From contig NZ_CP071406.1 of the NCBI RefSeq assembly GCF_022647325.1, positions 94,641-158,640 of the forward strand: 64,000 nt of DNA, read 5' to 3'. A program made the translations under genes and the position numbers. Positions 38,342 through 48,301 of the stretch are shown here, one piece after another (positions within the stretch are counted from its first letter, which is position 1; every line of letters starts with the position of its first letter). The notes below the pieces were generated by a model, which made no database searches, was not told where the DNA came from, and worked only from the letters and a program-made list of their open reading frames with translations. The stretch comes from Pantoea deleyi (lineage in GTDB: Bacteria > Pseudomonadota > Gammaproteobacteria > Enterobacterales > Enterobacteriaceae).

Positions 38342-39778
38342 CTAGGCCTGACTGAAAGCGGCCCAGCCACCCGGCTGCTCCACGGGCGCTGCGGGCCTGC
38401 TGACCGCAGAAGCAGGCTGCTGTGGCAGGGTAAAACGCGTAATCACGCTTCCCAGCGTTTCGGTCTGTCCACTGAGGCTGCCAGCCGTTGCAGAAACCTG
38501 CTGAACCAGCGTCGCATTCTGCTGGGTCACGCGGTCCAGTTCAGCCACGGCCACCGTCACCTGGGCAATCCCCTTGCTCTGCTCATCCGATGCCAGCGCA
38601 ATCTGTCCGATGCGCTCGTTAACACCGCCGACGCCACGCAGCACCGCTTCCATCGTGGTCCCTGCGCTCTCGGCCGCACGCCTGCCGTCATCGACACGCG
38701 CGACCGTTTCGGTAATCAGCTCTTCAATCTCTTTAGAGGCGGCCGCGCTGCGCTGCGCCAGTGAACGGACCTCGCTGGCAACCACCGCAAAACCGCGGCC
38801 CTGCTCACCCGCACGGGCCGCTTCGACGGCGGCGTTCAGCGCCAGGATATTGGTCTGAAACGCAATGCCGTTGATGGTGGCGGTGAACTGGCGAATTTTT
38901 TCTGAGCCCTGCGCGATGCTGGCAATAGCCGTCGCGACTGTCCGGACCAGCGCCACACCCTCGCGGGTGGTATCCGTGGTGCTGACGGCCAGTTCCCGCG
39001 CCTCGCGGGCGTTCTGCGCGTTATTGCGTACGGTGACGGTGATCTCCTCCATGCTGGCCGCCGTCTGCTCCAGCGCCGCAGCCTGGGTCGAAGTCCGGTC
39101 AGAGAGGTCCGCATTGCCTGCGGCAATGTCACCCGCTTCGCGATGAAGAATCGCCGCGTTATCGTGAATGGCACTGACCGTTTCCAGCAGACTGTGCTGC
39201 ATCTCTTTCACCAGCGGCACCAGTTGACCAACGCAGTTGCGCCCCAGATCTTCAGGTTCACGGGTCAGATCGCCGTCCGCGATTACTTTCAGGTGCGCGC
39301 GGATCTTACCTACCGGACGCACCAGATGAACCACCAGATAGCGGTCACAGAACAGCAGCAATGCCACGGACATCAGCAGCGCGGACAGCAGTGCGCCTTC
39401 CAGCTTACGGCGGTCAGCCCTGAGCGGAGCCTGACTTTGTGCCAGCTGCTGCGTCAGCTGATTAAGCTGTTCGCGGGCAGCGGACGGGAAGTCTGCAGGG
39501 GCAGCCAGGAGGGTTGTACGCAGACCATCCCATTCAGGGCCGGCCGGCATCGCGGCAATGAGCGCATCTTTCTCGGCCGGGCGGCCGCTCTGCATAACGA
39601 GAGCACTCTGCGCCAGCACGCTCAGTTGCTGCGACAGGAGGTCGGCGCGTTCCGTCTGGCGAAAGATATCGCGCACGACCTGGTTGCTGTAGCCGCCCGC
39701 CAGCGCGATCACGCCGACGGATACGATCATCATCCACAGCACAACGCGGCGGATGGTGAAATGCCTGAGTGAATTCAT
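38342..39778 (-). CDS. Methyl-accepting chemotaxis protein
   Basis: 478 residues. TM1 (about 13-30), a short periplasmic four-helix-type sensor (about 31-128), TM2 (about 129-148), HAMP, then the long signalling coiled coil with the hairpin-tip region [28 protein letters not shown]. Methylation-type Glu/Gln-rich helices flank it ([20 protein letters not shown]). The receptor lacks the C-terminal NWETF docking peptide of Tsr/Tar and ends GGWAAFSQA. It should feed the chromosomal Che pathway; ligand unknown. Confidence 0.93.
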   Translation of the reverse strand: MNSLRHFTIRRVVLWMMIVSVGVIALAGGYSNQVVRDIFRQTERADLLSQQLSVLAQSALVMQSGRPAEKDALIAAMPAGPEWDGLRTTLLAAPADFPSAAREQLNQLTQQLAQSQAPLRADRRKLEGALLSALLMSVALLLFCDRYLVVHLVRPVGKIRAHLKVIADGDLTREPEDLGRNCVGQLVPLVKEMQHSLLETVSAIHDNAAILHREAGDIAAGNADLSDRTSTQAAALEQTAASMEEITVTVRNNAQNAREARELAVSTTDTTREGVALVRTVATAIASIAQGSEKIRQFTATINGIAFQTNILALNAAVEAARAGEQGRGFAVVASEVRSLAQRSAAASKEIEELITETVARVDDGRRAAESAGTTMEAVLRGVGGVNERIGQIALASDEQSKGIAQVTVAVAELDRVTQQNATLVQQVSATAGSLSGQTETLGSVITRFTLPQQPASAVSRPAAPVEQPGGWAAFSQA

Positions 39779-40124
39779 GAGGGTTTCCCTGATGTTGTTT
39801 TGGTGTAGTTAAAAAAGGCAATAATGAGTTTTGTCATCTACTTTAATGCGTTATTATATAGCGCACTATTTTTATGCTTTCTATCCTGGCAGGGTATTTC
39901 AGAAATTAAAAGTTTCTGACGACAAAATAATAGAATCGTGATTAATAAAATATTTCGTTAAAGAAAAAAGCCCTGCTATCCTGGTCAGGAGTGGCGCGCA
40001 GTGAACTAAAAAAATAAACTGTCAGGGCTATTCCCTTTTTAAGAAATTGCCTGTAGTGATCACGCTATATCATTAAATTTATCTGTTTAATTTCGCTCCG
40101 TAACCAGACGGTGCGGAGGGATCC
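39779..40124. other. Divergent intergenic region
   Basis: 346 bp of AT-rich DNA between the chemoreceptor gene and the GAF-EAL gene, expected to hold both promoters. A pair of arms AGCCCTG/CAGGGCT about 55 bp apart lies near 39968-40028. No sigma-28 box was found. Confidence 0.4.
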
Positions 40125-41906
40125 ATGCTTACATGTTCAGGCGGCGACGACGATTGCCGCGCGCGCACGCTGAATGCGCTGTTGAGTTACGACGAAAGCC
40201 GTGACCAGGTTTTGCGGCAGTTTGTCCGGCTGGCCAGCCAGGCGCTCGCTATTCCGGGGAGTTTTATCTCCGTGCTGGATGATGAGATGCAGTACGTCAG
40301 GGCAGCGCATAATTTCACGCTGACGCACTCTTCCCGTCAGGATTCGCTCTGCCGTCACGCCGTAGACAGTGACAGTATCGTGGTGGTGCCTGATACGCTG
40401 CAGGACGCACGCTTTGCGGAACATCCGCTGATCCTGGGCGCGCCGTTTATTCGCTTCTATGCCGGCGTGCCGCTGAAGAGCAGCACCGGCCTCATTCTGG
40501 GAACGTTGTGCGTCACCGACGTGGCACCTCATCGCTTCGGTAGCGAGCAGGTGGCGATGCTCACCATGCTGGCGGCGCTGGTAATGTCTTTTCTGGAAGC
40601 CTGGTATTCGGCGGGCTTTGCCGATCCGGTTACGGGCCTGCCTAACCGTCAGCGTCTGATCCGCGATCTGCAGTTTCTGGCCGCCTCCGGCGACACCACG
40701 CCACGGCGGCTGGTTCTGATTGACTGCATCGATATGCCGCGCGCCTATGAGCTTGCGCGCTCGATGGGAATGGGCCCGGTTGAAAGCCTGCTGAAAGATG
40801 TTGCCACCCTGCTGCCGCTGCGTCTGCGGCCCGCGCCGGGTGAAATGCTCTACACGGTGGCAACCGGGCGTTTTGCGCTGCTGACACGTCAGGAGAGCAG
40901 GATGACGGCCAGCTGGGTGGCAGATAAGCTGACGGGGATCAGCGCCGATCTCGGCGACGGACTGTCGGTAGCGCTGGTGACTCACACCGGGGAAGCCGGG
41001 TTCAACACCGGGGAACTGCCGCCGCAGGAGATCCTGCGACGTGCCGTCAGCGCCCTGCATGAGGCGATTACCCGTGACGTTCCCTCCATGCTTTTCAGCA
41101 AGGATACCGATACCCGCCACACCCAGGATTTCACCCTGATGCATGATCTGGCCGCAGCCATCCGCCAGAATAAAGGGCTATGGCTCGCCTATCAGCCTAA
41201 AATCTGTCTGCACAGCGGCAAGCCCATCGGCCTGGAAGCGCTTATCCGCTGGAAGCATCCCCAGCACGGCGAACTCTCACCGGCGCAGTTTCTGCCTTTT
41301 GCCGGACAAACCGAACTGCTCAGCGAGCTGACAGCCTGGGTGACCGATCAGGCTATCACCCGCCTCGCACGACTGCGCGACAGTTATATTCAGCTGCCGG
41401 TCACCATTAACGTCAGCAGCAGCGATTTTTCCCGCGACGGTTTTGCCGACCAACTGGAGGATCAGATGATCAGAGCGAAGCTGCCGGTTTCGCTGCTGGG
41501 CATTGAGTGTCTGGAGACCGAACGGATCCTGGAAAGCCCGGCGGCGATGCAGGGGCTTGAGATGCTGAAACTGCGTGGCTTCGGAATTTCGCTGGATGAT
41601 TTCGGTACGGGCTACAGTAACATCAGCTATCTGCGACGCATGCCGCTGGACGTGATCAAGCTCGACCGCTCGCTGATCAGCGAGATTTCATCGGATACTG
41701 CTTCGCGCGTTATTGCCCGCAGCATAATCGCTATGCTCAAGGATCTGGATTACACAGTGCTGGCCGAAGGCGTGGAGAATGCGGAAACCGAAACGGCACT
41801 GACCGAGTTTGGCTGCGATCAGGCGCAGGGCTTTTTCTATGCCCGACCGTTGCCGGAAATGGCGCTGGATGAGTGGCTCGGCTGGCGACTTCGCAGCAAG
41901 TGCTGA
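40125..41906 (+). CDS. GAF-(degenerate GGDEF)-EAL phosphodiesterase
   Basis: 593 residues with a good GGAGG site. The GAF domain (about 20-160) resembles that of the protein at 35195-37393 (FIRFYAGVPLKSS, ILGTLCVTD), so the two are related by duplication. The GGDEF motif is replaced by ATGRFALL and cannot be catalytic. The EAL domain (about 340-585) is intact: EALIRW, INVSS, CLETE, DDFGTGYSN, IKLDRS, AEGVE. The predicted role is degradation of c-di-GMP, with the GAF and inactive GGDEF as sensors. No TM helix. Confidence 0.9.
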   Translation: MLTCSGGDDDCRARTLNALLSYDESRDQVLRQFVRLASQALAIPGSFISVLDDEMQYVRAAHNFTLTHSSRQDSLCRHAVDSDSIVVVPDTLQDARFAEHPLILGAPFIRFYAGVPLKSSTGLILGTLCVTDVAPHRFGSEQVAMLTMLAALVMSFLEAWYSAGFADPVTGLPNRQRLIRDLQFLAASGDTTPRRLVLIDCIDMPRAYELARSMGMGPVESLLKDVATLLPLRLRPAPGEMLYTVATGRFALLTRQESRMTASWVADKLTGISADLGDGLSVALVTHTGEAGFNTGELPPQEILRRAVSALHEAITRDVPSMLFSKDTDTRHTQDFTLMHDLAAAIRQNKGLWLAYQPKICLHSGKPIGLEALIRWKHPQHGELSPAQFLPFAGQTELLSELTAWVTDQAITRLARLRDSYIQLPVTINVSSSDFSRDGFADQLEDQMIRAKLPVSLLGIECLETERILESPAAMQGLEMLKLRGFGISLDDFGTGYSNISYLRRMPLDVIKLDRSLISEISSDTASRVIARSIIAMLKDLDYTVLAEGVENAETETALTEFGCDQAQGFFYARPLPEMALDEWLGWRLRSKC

Positions 41907-41930
41907 GCCCCCTCATCCCCTGAAGCGTTA

Positions 41931-43511
41931 TCAGGCCGGGGCAAAGGCGATGAACCCTTCAGGCCTCGCCATTATCACCCTGTTGCGTCCGGCGGCTTTG
42001 GCCTTGTAGAGCGCTTCATCGGCACGCCGTATCAGAGATTCACGGTCACTCCCCTTCTCTGTCAGCGAGGCGACCCCAGCAGAGATCGTCATTGTGCCGG
42101 CAAACGGAAAGGTCGTGGCGCTGACGGTTTCACGGATACGCTCCGCGATACTGGCGGCGTCAGCTAAGGTGGTGTGTGGCAGCAAAAGAATAAACTCCTC
42201 GCCGCCGAACCGGCTGACAACATCGCCTGTGCGACAGGCCTGACGCAGTAACGAAGCCAGCCTGACCAGTGCTGCATCGCCGGCATCATGCCCGTAGAGA
42301 TCGTTAATCTTTTTAAAATGGTCAATATCAATCGCGATCACGCACTGCTCATGCTGGCTGTCTGAGGCTGTCGCCAGCGCCGTAAAACCGCGCCGGTTGC
42401 ACAAGCCCGTCAGCGGATCGGTCATCGCCTCGTTATTCAGCGCCGCCAGACGCCGGGCAACGATATAGCGGTACTCCTGCGCGGCCTCTTTCAGCCGATC
42501 GGCCTCGTAATACCAGGTTTTCACCGCCGAGAGAGCTCCGCTCTGCGGGTCATTGCCCTCGTTGCGAACCTGGTCCGCCAGCTTTTCGAGGGGTAAAGCG
42601 ATTCGCCCGGCAAGTGACGCAATAATCGCTGCTGTCAGAGCGATGATGATCAGAATGAACCAGAGGGCATTCTCGGCTGACTTGATCTGAATCGTTCTGA
42701 CCGTTTCAGAGGAGCCGGTGACAAAGATGTTCCAGCCCGTGCTGCGCAGCGTTCCGTAACCGGTCAGAAAGTCCCGTCCGTCTCGTTCCAGCGTGAAATG
42801 GCCGTTCTCGGTCGATGCGAGCTGCTTCTGAAGCGCCGGGCTGAGGGGCATCTTTGTGCCCACGCGCGCCGGATCGTGACTGAAAATAACCAGCCCGTCA
42901 TTGCTGACCACGCTGACTGTCGACCCTTTGGTATAGAAATGCTGGCTCAGGATCTCACTCAGTATGCTGTGTTTTTTGAGGTAGATCGTCCCGCCCACAT
43001 AGCCAAGATAATGCCCTTCCGGGCTGAAGAGCGGCTGAGACAGGAACACCACATAATTTCCGGAGGCCGAAGTAAAAGGATTGGAAATAAAGGGCTTTTG
43101 CGTCGTAATGGCCTGCTGACTGGCGGGTGAATCGAGTCTGACCCCCTTCAGATTCAGGCTTTCGGGGGAGATGGCGGTCACGATGGCATGACTGTTGACC
43201 ACCAGCACCGAGTTGAAAATGCCCGACTGCATCCGCAGCCGCTCGGTTTCCGCTTTCAGCAGTTGCGTGTCGCTGAGCCCCCTGATCTGGGTGGCGCTCC
43301 ACGCCAGTTCACGCTGTGCTGTCGCCAGGTAGCGATCGGTGGTATCTGCCAGTTTACTGGCATACGCAATGTTGCCTTCCAGCAGGCTCTCTTCGATGTT
43401 GGCCTTCTGAAACAGCAGCAGCGCGCCCAGCAGCAGACCCGAGGTCAGTATAACCCCGCCAATAGAGAGTAAAGTCAGCAGTGAGCGAAGACGGATTTTT
43501 TCACGAAACAT
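41931..43511 (-). CDS. Membrane diguanylate cyclase with periplasmic Cache domain
   Basis: 526 residues from the ATG at 43511; a TTG start 63 bp upstream is possible but adds no domain. TM1 (about 13-35), a periplasmic double-Cache-type sensor (about 36-280), TM2 (about 288-310), a linker helix, then GGDEF. The active site is RFGGEEFILLL and an inhibitory RxxD site (RTGD) lies five residues before it. All catalytic features are present, so it should make c-di-GMP with product inhibition. It converges on the EAL gene at 40125. Confidence 0.92.
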   Translation of the reverse strand: MFREKIRLRSLLTLLSIGGVILTSGLLLGALLLFQKANIEESLLEGNIAYASKLADTTDRYLATAQRELAWSATQIRGLSDTQLLKAETERLRMQSGIFNSVLVVNSHAIVTAISPESLNLKGVRLDSPASQQAITTQKPFISNPFTSASGNYVVFLSQPLFSPEGHYLGYVGGTIYLKKHSILSEILSQHFYTKGSTVSVVSNDGLVIFSHDPARVGTKMPLSPALQKQLASTENGHFTLERDGRDFLTGYGTLRSTGWNIFVTGSSETVRTIQIKSAENALWFILIIIALTAAIIASLAGRIALPLEKLADQVRNEGNDPQSGALSAVKTWYYEADRLKEAAQEYRYIVARRLAALNNEAMTDPLTGLCNRRGFTALATASDSQHEQCVIAIDIDHFKKINDLYGHDAGDAALVRLASLLRQACRTGDVVSRFGGEEFILLLPHTTLADAASIAERIRETVSATTFPFAGTMTISAGVASLTEKGSDRESLIRRADEALYKAKAAGRNRVIMARPEGFIAFAPA

Positions 43512-43665
43512 TAAAGTCGGGACCCGTATTGAGATTAATCTGAGTGTAACAGCTGATGCCCGGGTCAAAGGCAAAAACAGAAAGCGATTTCACTGCCGTT
43601 ATGAACGATAATAACCGCAGGGATCGCCGGTTCGTGCCGCTGCCCGGCCTGACGGGCCGGGACCG

Positions 43666-45549
43666 TCAGGCACTGCCGACGCCATAGCGTTTCATTTTGC
43701 GCCATAGCGTGGTCGGGCTGATACCCAGCATCACGGCCGCCCTGGCGCGATCGCCCGCGGTCTTTTCTATCACGGCGGTAATCAGTTTCCGCTCCTGCCT
43801 GCTGAGTAAATCCACCTCATCGTCCACGCTAAGAGAGCAGGCGTCAGGCTCGCGGGCGATACAGTCGAGGTGGCAGAGCGAGTGCAGCACAGCGGCATCC
43901 ACGTCACAGGTTTTGTGCAGCACAATCAGGCGGGAAATCACGGTGCTGAGTTCGCGGACATTCCCTGGCCAGGCATGGCGATTGAGGAGCGCGATCGCCT
44001 CATCGGTAAAGGTGAGTGTTTTGTTCTGCTTCGCCAGCAGTGAGGCGATGATCAGCAGGATGTCTCCGTGACGATCTTTCAGCGCAGGCAGATGTAACTC
44101 AAGGACATTGATGCGATACCAGAGATCCTGACGAAACGTGCCCGCCGCCACCAGCGTACGGAGATCTTTATTGCTGGCGGTTATCAGGCGAAAGCGGGTG
44201 CTGATTAGTGTCTCTCCGCCTAACCGGCTGAACCGCTTCTCCTGCAGAACGCGCAGCAGTTTGATCTGCACCATGAGCGGCGCCTCGCTGATTTCATCGA
44301 TGAAAACCGTGCCGTTGGCCGCCATCTCGAAAATGCCGGGCTTTCCGCCCCGGCGCGCATGCGTAAAGGCGCCGTCGGCATAGCCGAATAGTTCGCTTTC
44401 CAGCAGCGTCTCCGGGATCGCGGCGCAGTTGATAGCGATAAACGGCCCGCTGCTGCGTGAGCTGGCACGATGAATACTTTGCGCAAACAGCTCTTTGCCG
44501 GTACCGGTCTCGCCCAAAATATTCACCGGCAGATCATGAGCCGCATAGAGTCTGGCCTGTCCGATGGCGGATTCAATGGCAGGCGAACGGCCAATGATGT
44601 CTGAGAAAGTGTAAAGGGTGGTGAAGTGAGAGCCCGGATTTTTTCGGGCTGCCGGGGAGCCATATTCTTCCGTCTGCCCTGCCCTGACACCGGACATGAG
44701 CGTGTAAAAACTGTGCTGGCCGGGGAAGTGCTTAACGGTCAGGTGAACAAACTCTCCGTTAATCTCAATCAGCTCCTGGGGAACGTCCACCTCGTTGATG
44801 ATGCTGCTGAAAAGCGGCTTGAAGGCCTCATTTTTAAGGATCTTCTCCCCGACATCGCACTGGAACAGCGATAAGCCCGGCGCGTTGATATTGATGACTT
44901 CACCCGACTGGTCGAGCCACATCATCCCTTCTCGGGCCTGATTCAGCGCTGACCAGGCCATCGCCAGTTTTGTACTCTCGCTGTTGAGATATTTCAGCAT
45001 GCTGGCGGCGACATCCAGCGCCTGTTCGATAGCGATATTATCGGTATCACCCATGATGACGTTCAGATCATACTTTCGGGCCATCTCGGCTACCGTCAGG
45101 CCGCCGATAACCAGATCGTAATCGCTGTCCGCCAGATTTTTGACGACATAGTCGATGTCGTAGTGGTTATAAACCTGGCAGATCTTGAACTCTTCATGCG
45201 TCATATTCTGGTACTGGCGCAGCACATGGCAGAACTGTGGGAAGCCCACTGCGGCAATCTTCTGCGACTGTTTGCGCGCTTCCTGCAGAATGCGCGAGAT
45301 ACCGTGCAGGTCATGCGCAATTTCGACGACCGGAATGTTCAGGCTGTTCCGCAGAAGTGCCGCTGTGCCGCCCCGGCTGATGAGCACCCGGGTTCCGCTC
45401 TGGATCAGCTGCTGCGCTTTTTCAACCACCTCGAAGCAGGGATATTCGTAGACCGGAATATCAATCTTCTTCTCAATCAGCACGTTGGAGATGCGCTGCG
45501 TGATGGTTTTTGACACCGAAAGAATCGCGATCTCGTTATTGTTCATCAT
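43666..45549 (-). CDS. Sigma-54-dependent activator, PrpR type, with GAFTHA variant
   Basis: 627 residues. The N-terminal PrpR sensor domain (about 1-190) reads SVSKTITQRISN and RGGTAALLRNSLNIPVVEI; then comes PAS (about 195-290), AAA+ (about 320-540) with Walker A GETGTGKE and Walker B GTVFIDEI, and an HTH_8 (ARAAVMLGISPTTLWRKMKRYG). The sigma-54 contact loop reads GAFTHA instead of GAFTGA. It lies last in the cluster and probably activates the operon from 49964 whose promoter is sigma-54-type. The ligand should be a small organic acid or derivative, as PrpR senses 2-methylcitrate. Confidence 0.9.
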   Translation of the reverse strand: MMNNNEIAILSVSKTITQRISNVLIEKKIDIPVYEYPCFEVVEKAQQLIQSGTRVLISRGGTAALLRNSLNIPVVEIAHDLHGISRILQEARKQSQKIAAVGFPQFCHVLRQYQNMTHEEFKICQVYNHYDIDYVVKNLADSDYDLVIGGLTVAEMARKYDLNVIMGDTDNIAIEQALDVAASMLKYLNSESTKLAMAWSALNQAREGMMWLDQSGEVININAPGLSLFQCDVGEKILKNEAFKPLFSSIINEVDVPQELIEINGEFVHLTVKHFPGQHSFYTLMSGVRAGQTEEYGSPAARKNPGSHFTTLYTFSDIIGRSPAIESAIGQARLYAAHDLPVNILGETGTGKELFAQSIHRASSRSSGPFIAINCAAIPETLLESELFGYADGAFTHARRGGKPGIFEMAANGTVFIDEISEAPLMVQIKLLRVLQEKRFSRLGGETLISTRFRLITASNKDLRTLVAAGTFRQDLWYRINVLELHLPALKDRHGDILLIIASLLAKQNKTLTFTDEAIALLNRHAWPGNVRELSTVISRLIVLHKTCDVDAAVLHSLCHLDCIAREPDACSLSVDDEVDLLSRQERKLITAVIEKTAGDRARAAVMLGISPTTLWRKMKRYGVGSA

Positions 45550-45615
45550 TCAGATCCGTCCCTGTCCCTGAAAATATGCTCTGTCCACGCAGAACCACTG
45601 CCTCATGGTGAAGCG

Positions 45616-45644
45616 AAAATGCCTGCACGGGCAGGCATTTTTTT
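45616..45644. terminator. Terminator between the amidohydrolase and regulator genes
   Basis: AATGCCTGC and GCAGGCATT stem with the ACGG loop and a T-run on the right. On the transcribed (minus) strand it is followed by four T. It probably separates the catabolic operon from the regulator gene. Confidence 0.65.
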
Positions 45645-45659
45645 GTCTGGCGGTGCGGA

Positions 45660-46823
45660 TTAAAACCGCTGCCGTCGGTAGACTATCTGCCCGTTACTGA
45701 TCGTCGCACAGTTGTCGATATAGTGATCCCCGACAAGCTGCTCCCCGCGGGTGTCTTCAAACACGATCTTCTCCCTGCGTATCTTCACAATGGCGATATC
45801 GGCAAACGCACCGGGCGCCAGCGTGCCGATCTGCCCCTGCATTTTCATCAGGCGCGCGGGCGTGCGGGTGACTGTGCATATCACGTCGAAGAATGACATG
45901 CCCATGTTCAGATATTTGGACATGATAAAAGGCAGACTATAAACCCTGTCGGTGCGCAGACTATTACGCAGGGTCAGGTCCGTGCTGATAATATCGGGAG
46001 TAAATCCCTGCTCAAGGGCGCGACGGGCCACGCTGAAATCAAAGTGCGCCACGCCGTTAGAGCAATCGAACACCACCCCGCGCTGCCTGGCCGCGACAAT
46101 TTCCGGGAAGAGATCGCCGTTTTCCTGAAGAAGGGTATGGCCGGTACCGTGGAAACAGTGCGCATAGATATCGTCACGCCGGAAATGATGGATGAGTTCG
46201 CTGGCTGGCAGACGCGCGTCGGTGACATGCACACACAGCGTCGTGTTCAGCTTCCGGGCCAGCGCAGCGGTGGCAAGCAAGGGATCGCCGCTGAAGTTGC
46301 GTCCACGGGCAATCTCCTGGCTGTACCGCAGTTTGAGTCCCAGAATCGTGTCGCGATGCTCATCCAGAACCTGGCCCATCTTCTCTTCATTAAAATTCGC
46401 AGGGTTACTGTTTTCCAGATACCCTGTCGGCCCGCCGCCCAGTGTCGAAAGACCCACGTTCACCACGTTCAGGTAACTTCTGATGCGCGTCTGCGCCGTG
46501 CTGATCACGCTGTTGCGAAATAACCGGTAGTTAACCCACCCGCTGCTGCCCGCATCGACGACCGACGTCACGCCGTTGGGCAGGCAGATGACGTCCGGAT
46601 TCACACTGATGGCCGATCCGCCGTGAAAAACGTGGGTGTGGAAGTCAATCAGGCCGGGTAACACAATGCAGCCTGCCGCATCGATAACGGTTTCCGCCTG
46701 CGGCGCTTCGGTCGCCTGCATAGCGACGATGCGGTTACCCGCCACCCCGATGTTCCTGTTCATCAAGCCTGCGCTATCGGGATCGGCGACCTGCCCGTTT
46801 TTAATCAGAATATCCAGTTTCAT
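45660..46823 (-). CDS. Amidohydrolase/deacetylase-family metallohydrolase
   Basis: 387 residues from the ATG at 46823 (MKLDILIKNGQ) after AAGGGAAA. Metal ligands follow the amidohydrolase plan: HTH in LIDFHTHVFHGG, a Lys candidate for carbamylation in GLKLRYS, His in CVHVTD and YAHCFHG, and Asp in ISTDLTL. It is related to dihydroorotase-like deacetylases of the EF_0837/AHA_3915 group, which act on N-acyl or cyclic amide compounds. Last structural gene of the operon; its start is 13 bp after the transporter stop. Confidence 0.88.
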   Translation of the reverse strand: MKLDILIKNGQVADPDSAGLMNRNIGVAGNRIVAMQATEAPQAETVIDAAGCIVLPGLIDFHTHVFHGGSAISVNPDVICLPNGVTSVVDAGSSGWVNYRLFRNSVISTAQTRIRSYLNVVNVGLSTLGGGPTGYLENSNPANFNEEKMGQVLDEHRDTILGLKLRYSQEIARGRNFSGDPLLATAALARKLNTTLCVHVTDARLPASELIHHFRRDDIYAHCFHGTGHTLLQENGDLFPEIVAARQRGVVFDCSNGVAHFDFSVARRALEQGFTPDIISTDLTLRNSLRTDRVYSLPFIMSKYLNMGMSFFDVICTVTRTPARLMKMQGQIGTLAPGAFADIAIVKIRREKIVFEDTRGEQLVGDHYIDNCATISNGQIVYRRQRF

Positions 46824-46836
46824 TTCGTCATTTCCC

Positions 46837-48234
46837 TTATCCAATGCCGATCATTTTCCAGTAGGGGATCCCGATCAGGAAGTAGACCAGTACGTTAATC
46901 AGCACCATGATCGAACCCAGCAGCCAGAAGGTTTTCTGCGGAACATATCCGCTTGAGAACGTGAAGACGCCCGCGCCGTTGCCGTAATGCGTCAGGAGCG
47001 CGCCGTAACCTGCGGAAAAGGCCAGCGACAGCGCGATATACATGGGATGAGCCTGCGTCGTCATTCCGAGCGTAAACAGGACCGGATAGAAGGAGACCAC
47101 AAAGGCAGAGTTCGAGACGAAGAAGTAGCGCACCGCGAGACTGATAAAAATCAGTACGCCGATGGCGCTGATTTCACTGAGCTGCGAGAGATCCAGGTAG
47201 TTCTTGATGACGCCGACCAGATAGAGATAGAACCCCCCTTTTGAGAGCGCCACGGCGCAGCCGTAAAAGGCGCCATACCAGACAAACGTCTGCCAGGCCG
47301 ATTTCTCGCTGACGACGTCGTTCCAGCTCAGCACCCTGAAAAGCAACAGAGAGGCCAGAAAGGCCAGGCCTACCGGAATAAAGGCAATCCCGGTCACCGA
47401 TCCCGTCATCCAGCCCAGAATACCCAGCACAAAGAAGACGATCAGCAGTTTCTCTTCGCGTTTGACCGGGCCAAGCGCATGCAATCCCTTCTGCGCGATC
47501 TCATTGACGTTATCGATGCTCTTTAACTCTGGCGCATAGAGTTTATAGAGGATCCAGGGCGCTGACAGCAGCACCAGCCCGGCAGGCAGAACGGCCGCTT
47601 TAAACCAGACCATCCAGCTCAGATTGACGTGCATGATCTCATTCGCCAGCGAGACGGTAATAGAGTTCGTCGCCATTCCGGTCAGGAACAGGCTGGAAGT
47701 GCCCATCGACACGACATACATCAGAATCGTGAGATAGGCGCCAATTCTGCGGCTGCCGTTCTCCGGTGTTGAGCCCAGGGCTTCGGCAATATTACGGAAA
47801 ATGGGAAAGGTGATACCGCCCGAGCGCGACATGTTAGACCCGGTGGCGGGTGCCAGAACCGTGTCGGTGACCATCATCAGGTAGCCCAGCGTCAGGGTAT
47901 TTTTGCCGTAGCGCTTCAGCAGCAGATAGGCGATGCGTTTACCGAGACCGGTGATCACAAAGGCTTTGCAGATGATGAATGCGCTGATAATAAACCACAC
48001 CATCGGGCTGCCGAATCCGGCGAACAGTGAAACCGGCTCGATCACCAGCGAGGCAAAGCCCAGAATAATCAGCATTATTACGGCGTCGGTAAAGGGCCGC
48101 AGCACCAGGCCACACAGCATCGCCAGATAGATGCCGACAATATGCCATGTCTGGGCTGTGAGCGCCTCCGGGTGAGGGATGATCCAGAACAGAACGGGAA
48201 AGAAGGTGATGGGTAAGAGTTTAAGATAAAGCAT
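46837..48234 (-). CDS. DASS-family anion/dicarboxylate transporter
   Basis: 465 residues with about 11-12 TM helices. Family motifs include TDTVLAPATGSNMSRSGGITFPI and, at the end, GNGAGVFTFSSGY. The sequence fits the divalent anion:sodium symporter family (CitT, YbhI, TtdT), which exchange or import di- and tricarboxylates or their hydroxy derivatives. It is between an aldolase-like and an amidohydrolase gene, so it probably brings in the substrate of the pathway. Confidence 0.9.
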   Translation of the reverse strand: MLYLKLLPITFFPVLFWIIPHPEALTAQTWHIVGIYLAMLCGLVLRPFTDAVIMLIILGFASLVIEPVSLFAGFGSPMVWFIISAFIICKAFVITGLGKRIAYLLLKRYGKNTLTLGYLMMVTDTVLAPATGSNMSRSGGITFPIFRNIAEALGSTPENGSRRIGAYLTILMYVVSMGTSSLFLTGMATNSITVSLANEIMHVNLSWMVWFKAAVLPAGLVLLSAPWILYKLYAPELKSIDNVNEIAQKGLHALGPVKREEKLLIVFFVLGILGWMTGSVTGIAFIPVGLAFLASLLLFRVLSWNDVVSEKSAWQTFVWYGAFYGCAVALSKGGFYLYLVGVIKNYLDLSQLSEISAIGVLIFISLAVRYFFVSNSAFVVSFYPVLFTLGMTTQAHPMYIALSLAFSAGYGALLTHYGNGAGVFTFSSGYVPQKTFWLLGSIMVLINVLVYFLIGIPYWKMIGIG

Positions 48235-48256
48235 AATTACATTACCTGTATTTGCA

Positions 48257-48282
48257 GCCGCGCGCCGGGGTCAGCGCGCGGC
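48257..48282 (-). repeat. GC-rich hairpin between aldolase and transporter genes
   Basis: GCCGCGCGC and GCGCGCGGC form a perfect 9-bp stem with an 8-base loop, between the stop at 48302 and the start at 48234. It may reduce read-through or protect the upstream message within the operon. Confidence 0.6.
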
Positions 48283-48301
48283 CTGTCCTTATTATTGCGA
48301 T

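Noticed and set aside
39779..39900. Sigma-28 promoter before the chemoreceptor gene
   Set aside because: A TAAAGTAG element is present on the minus strand but no GCCGATAA-like -10 follows at 11 bp.
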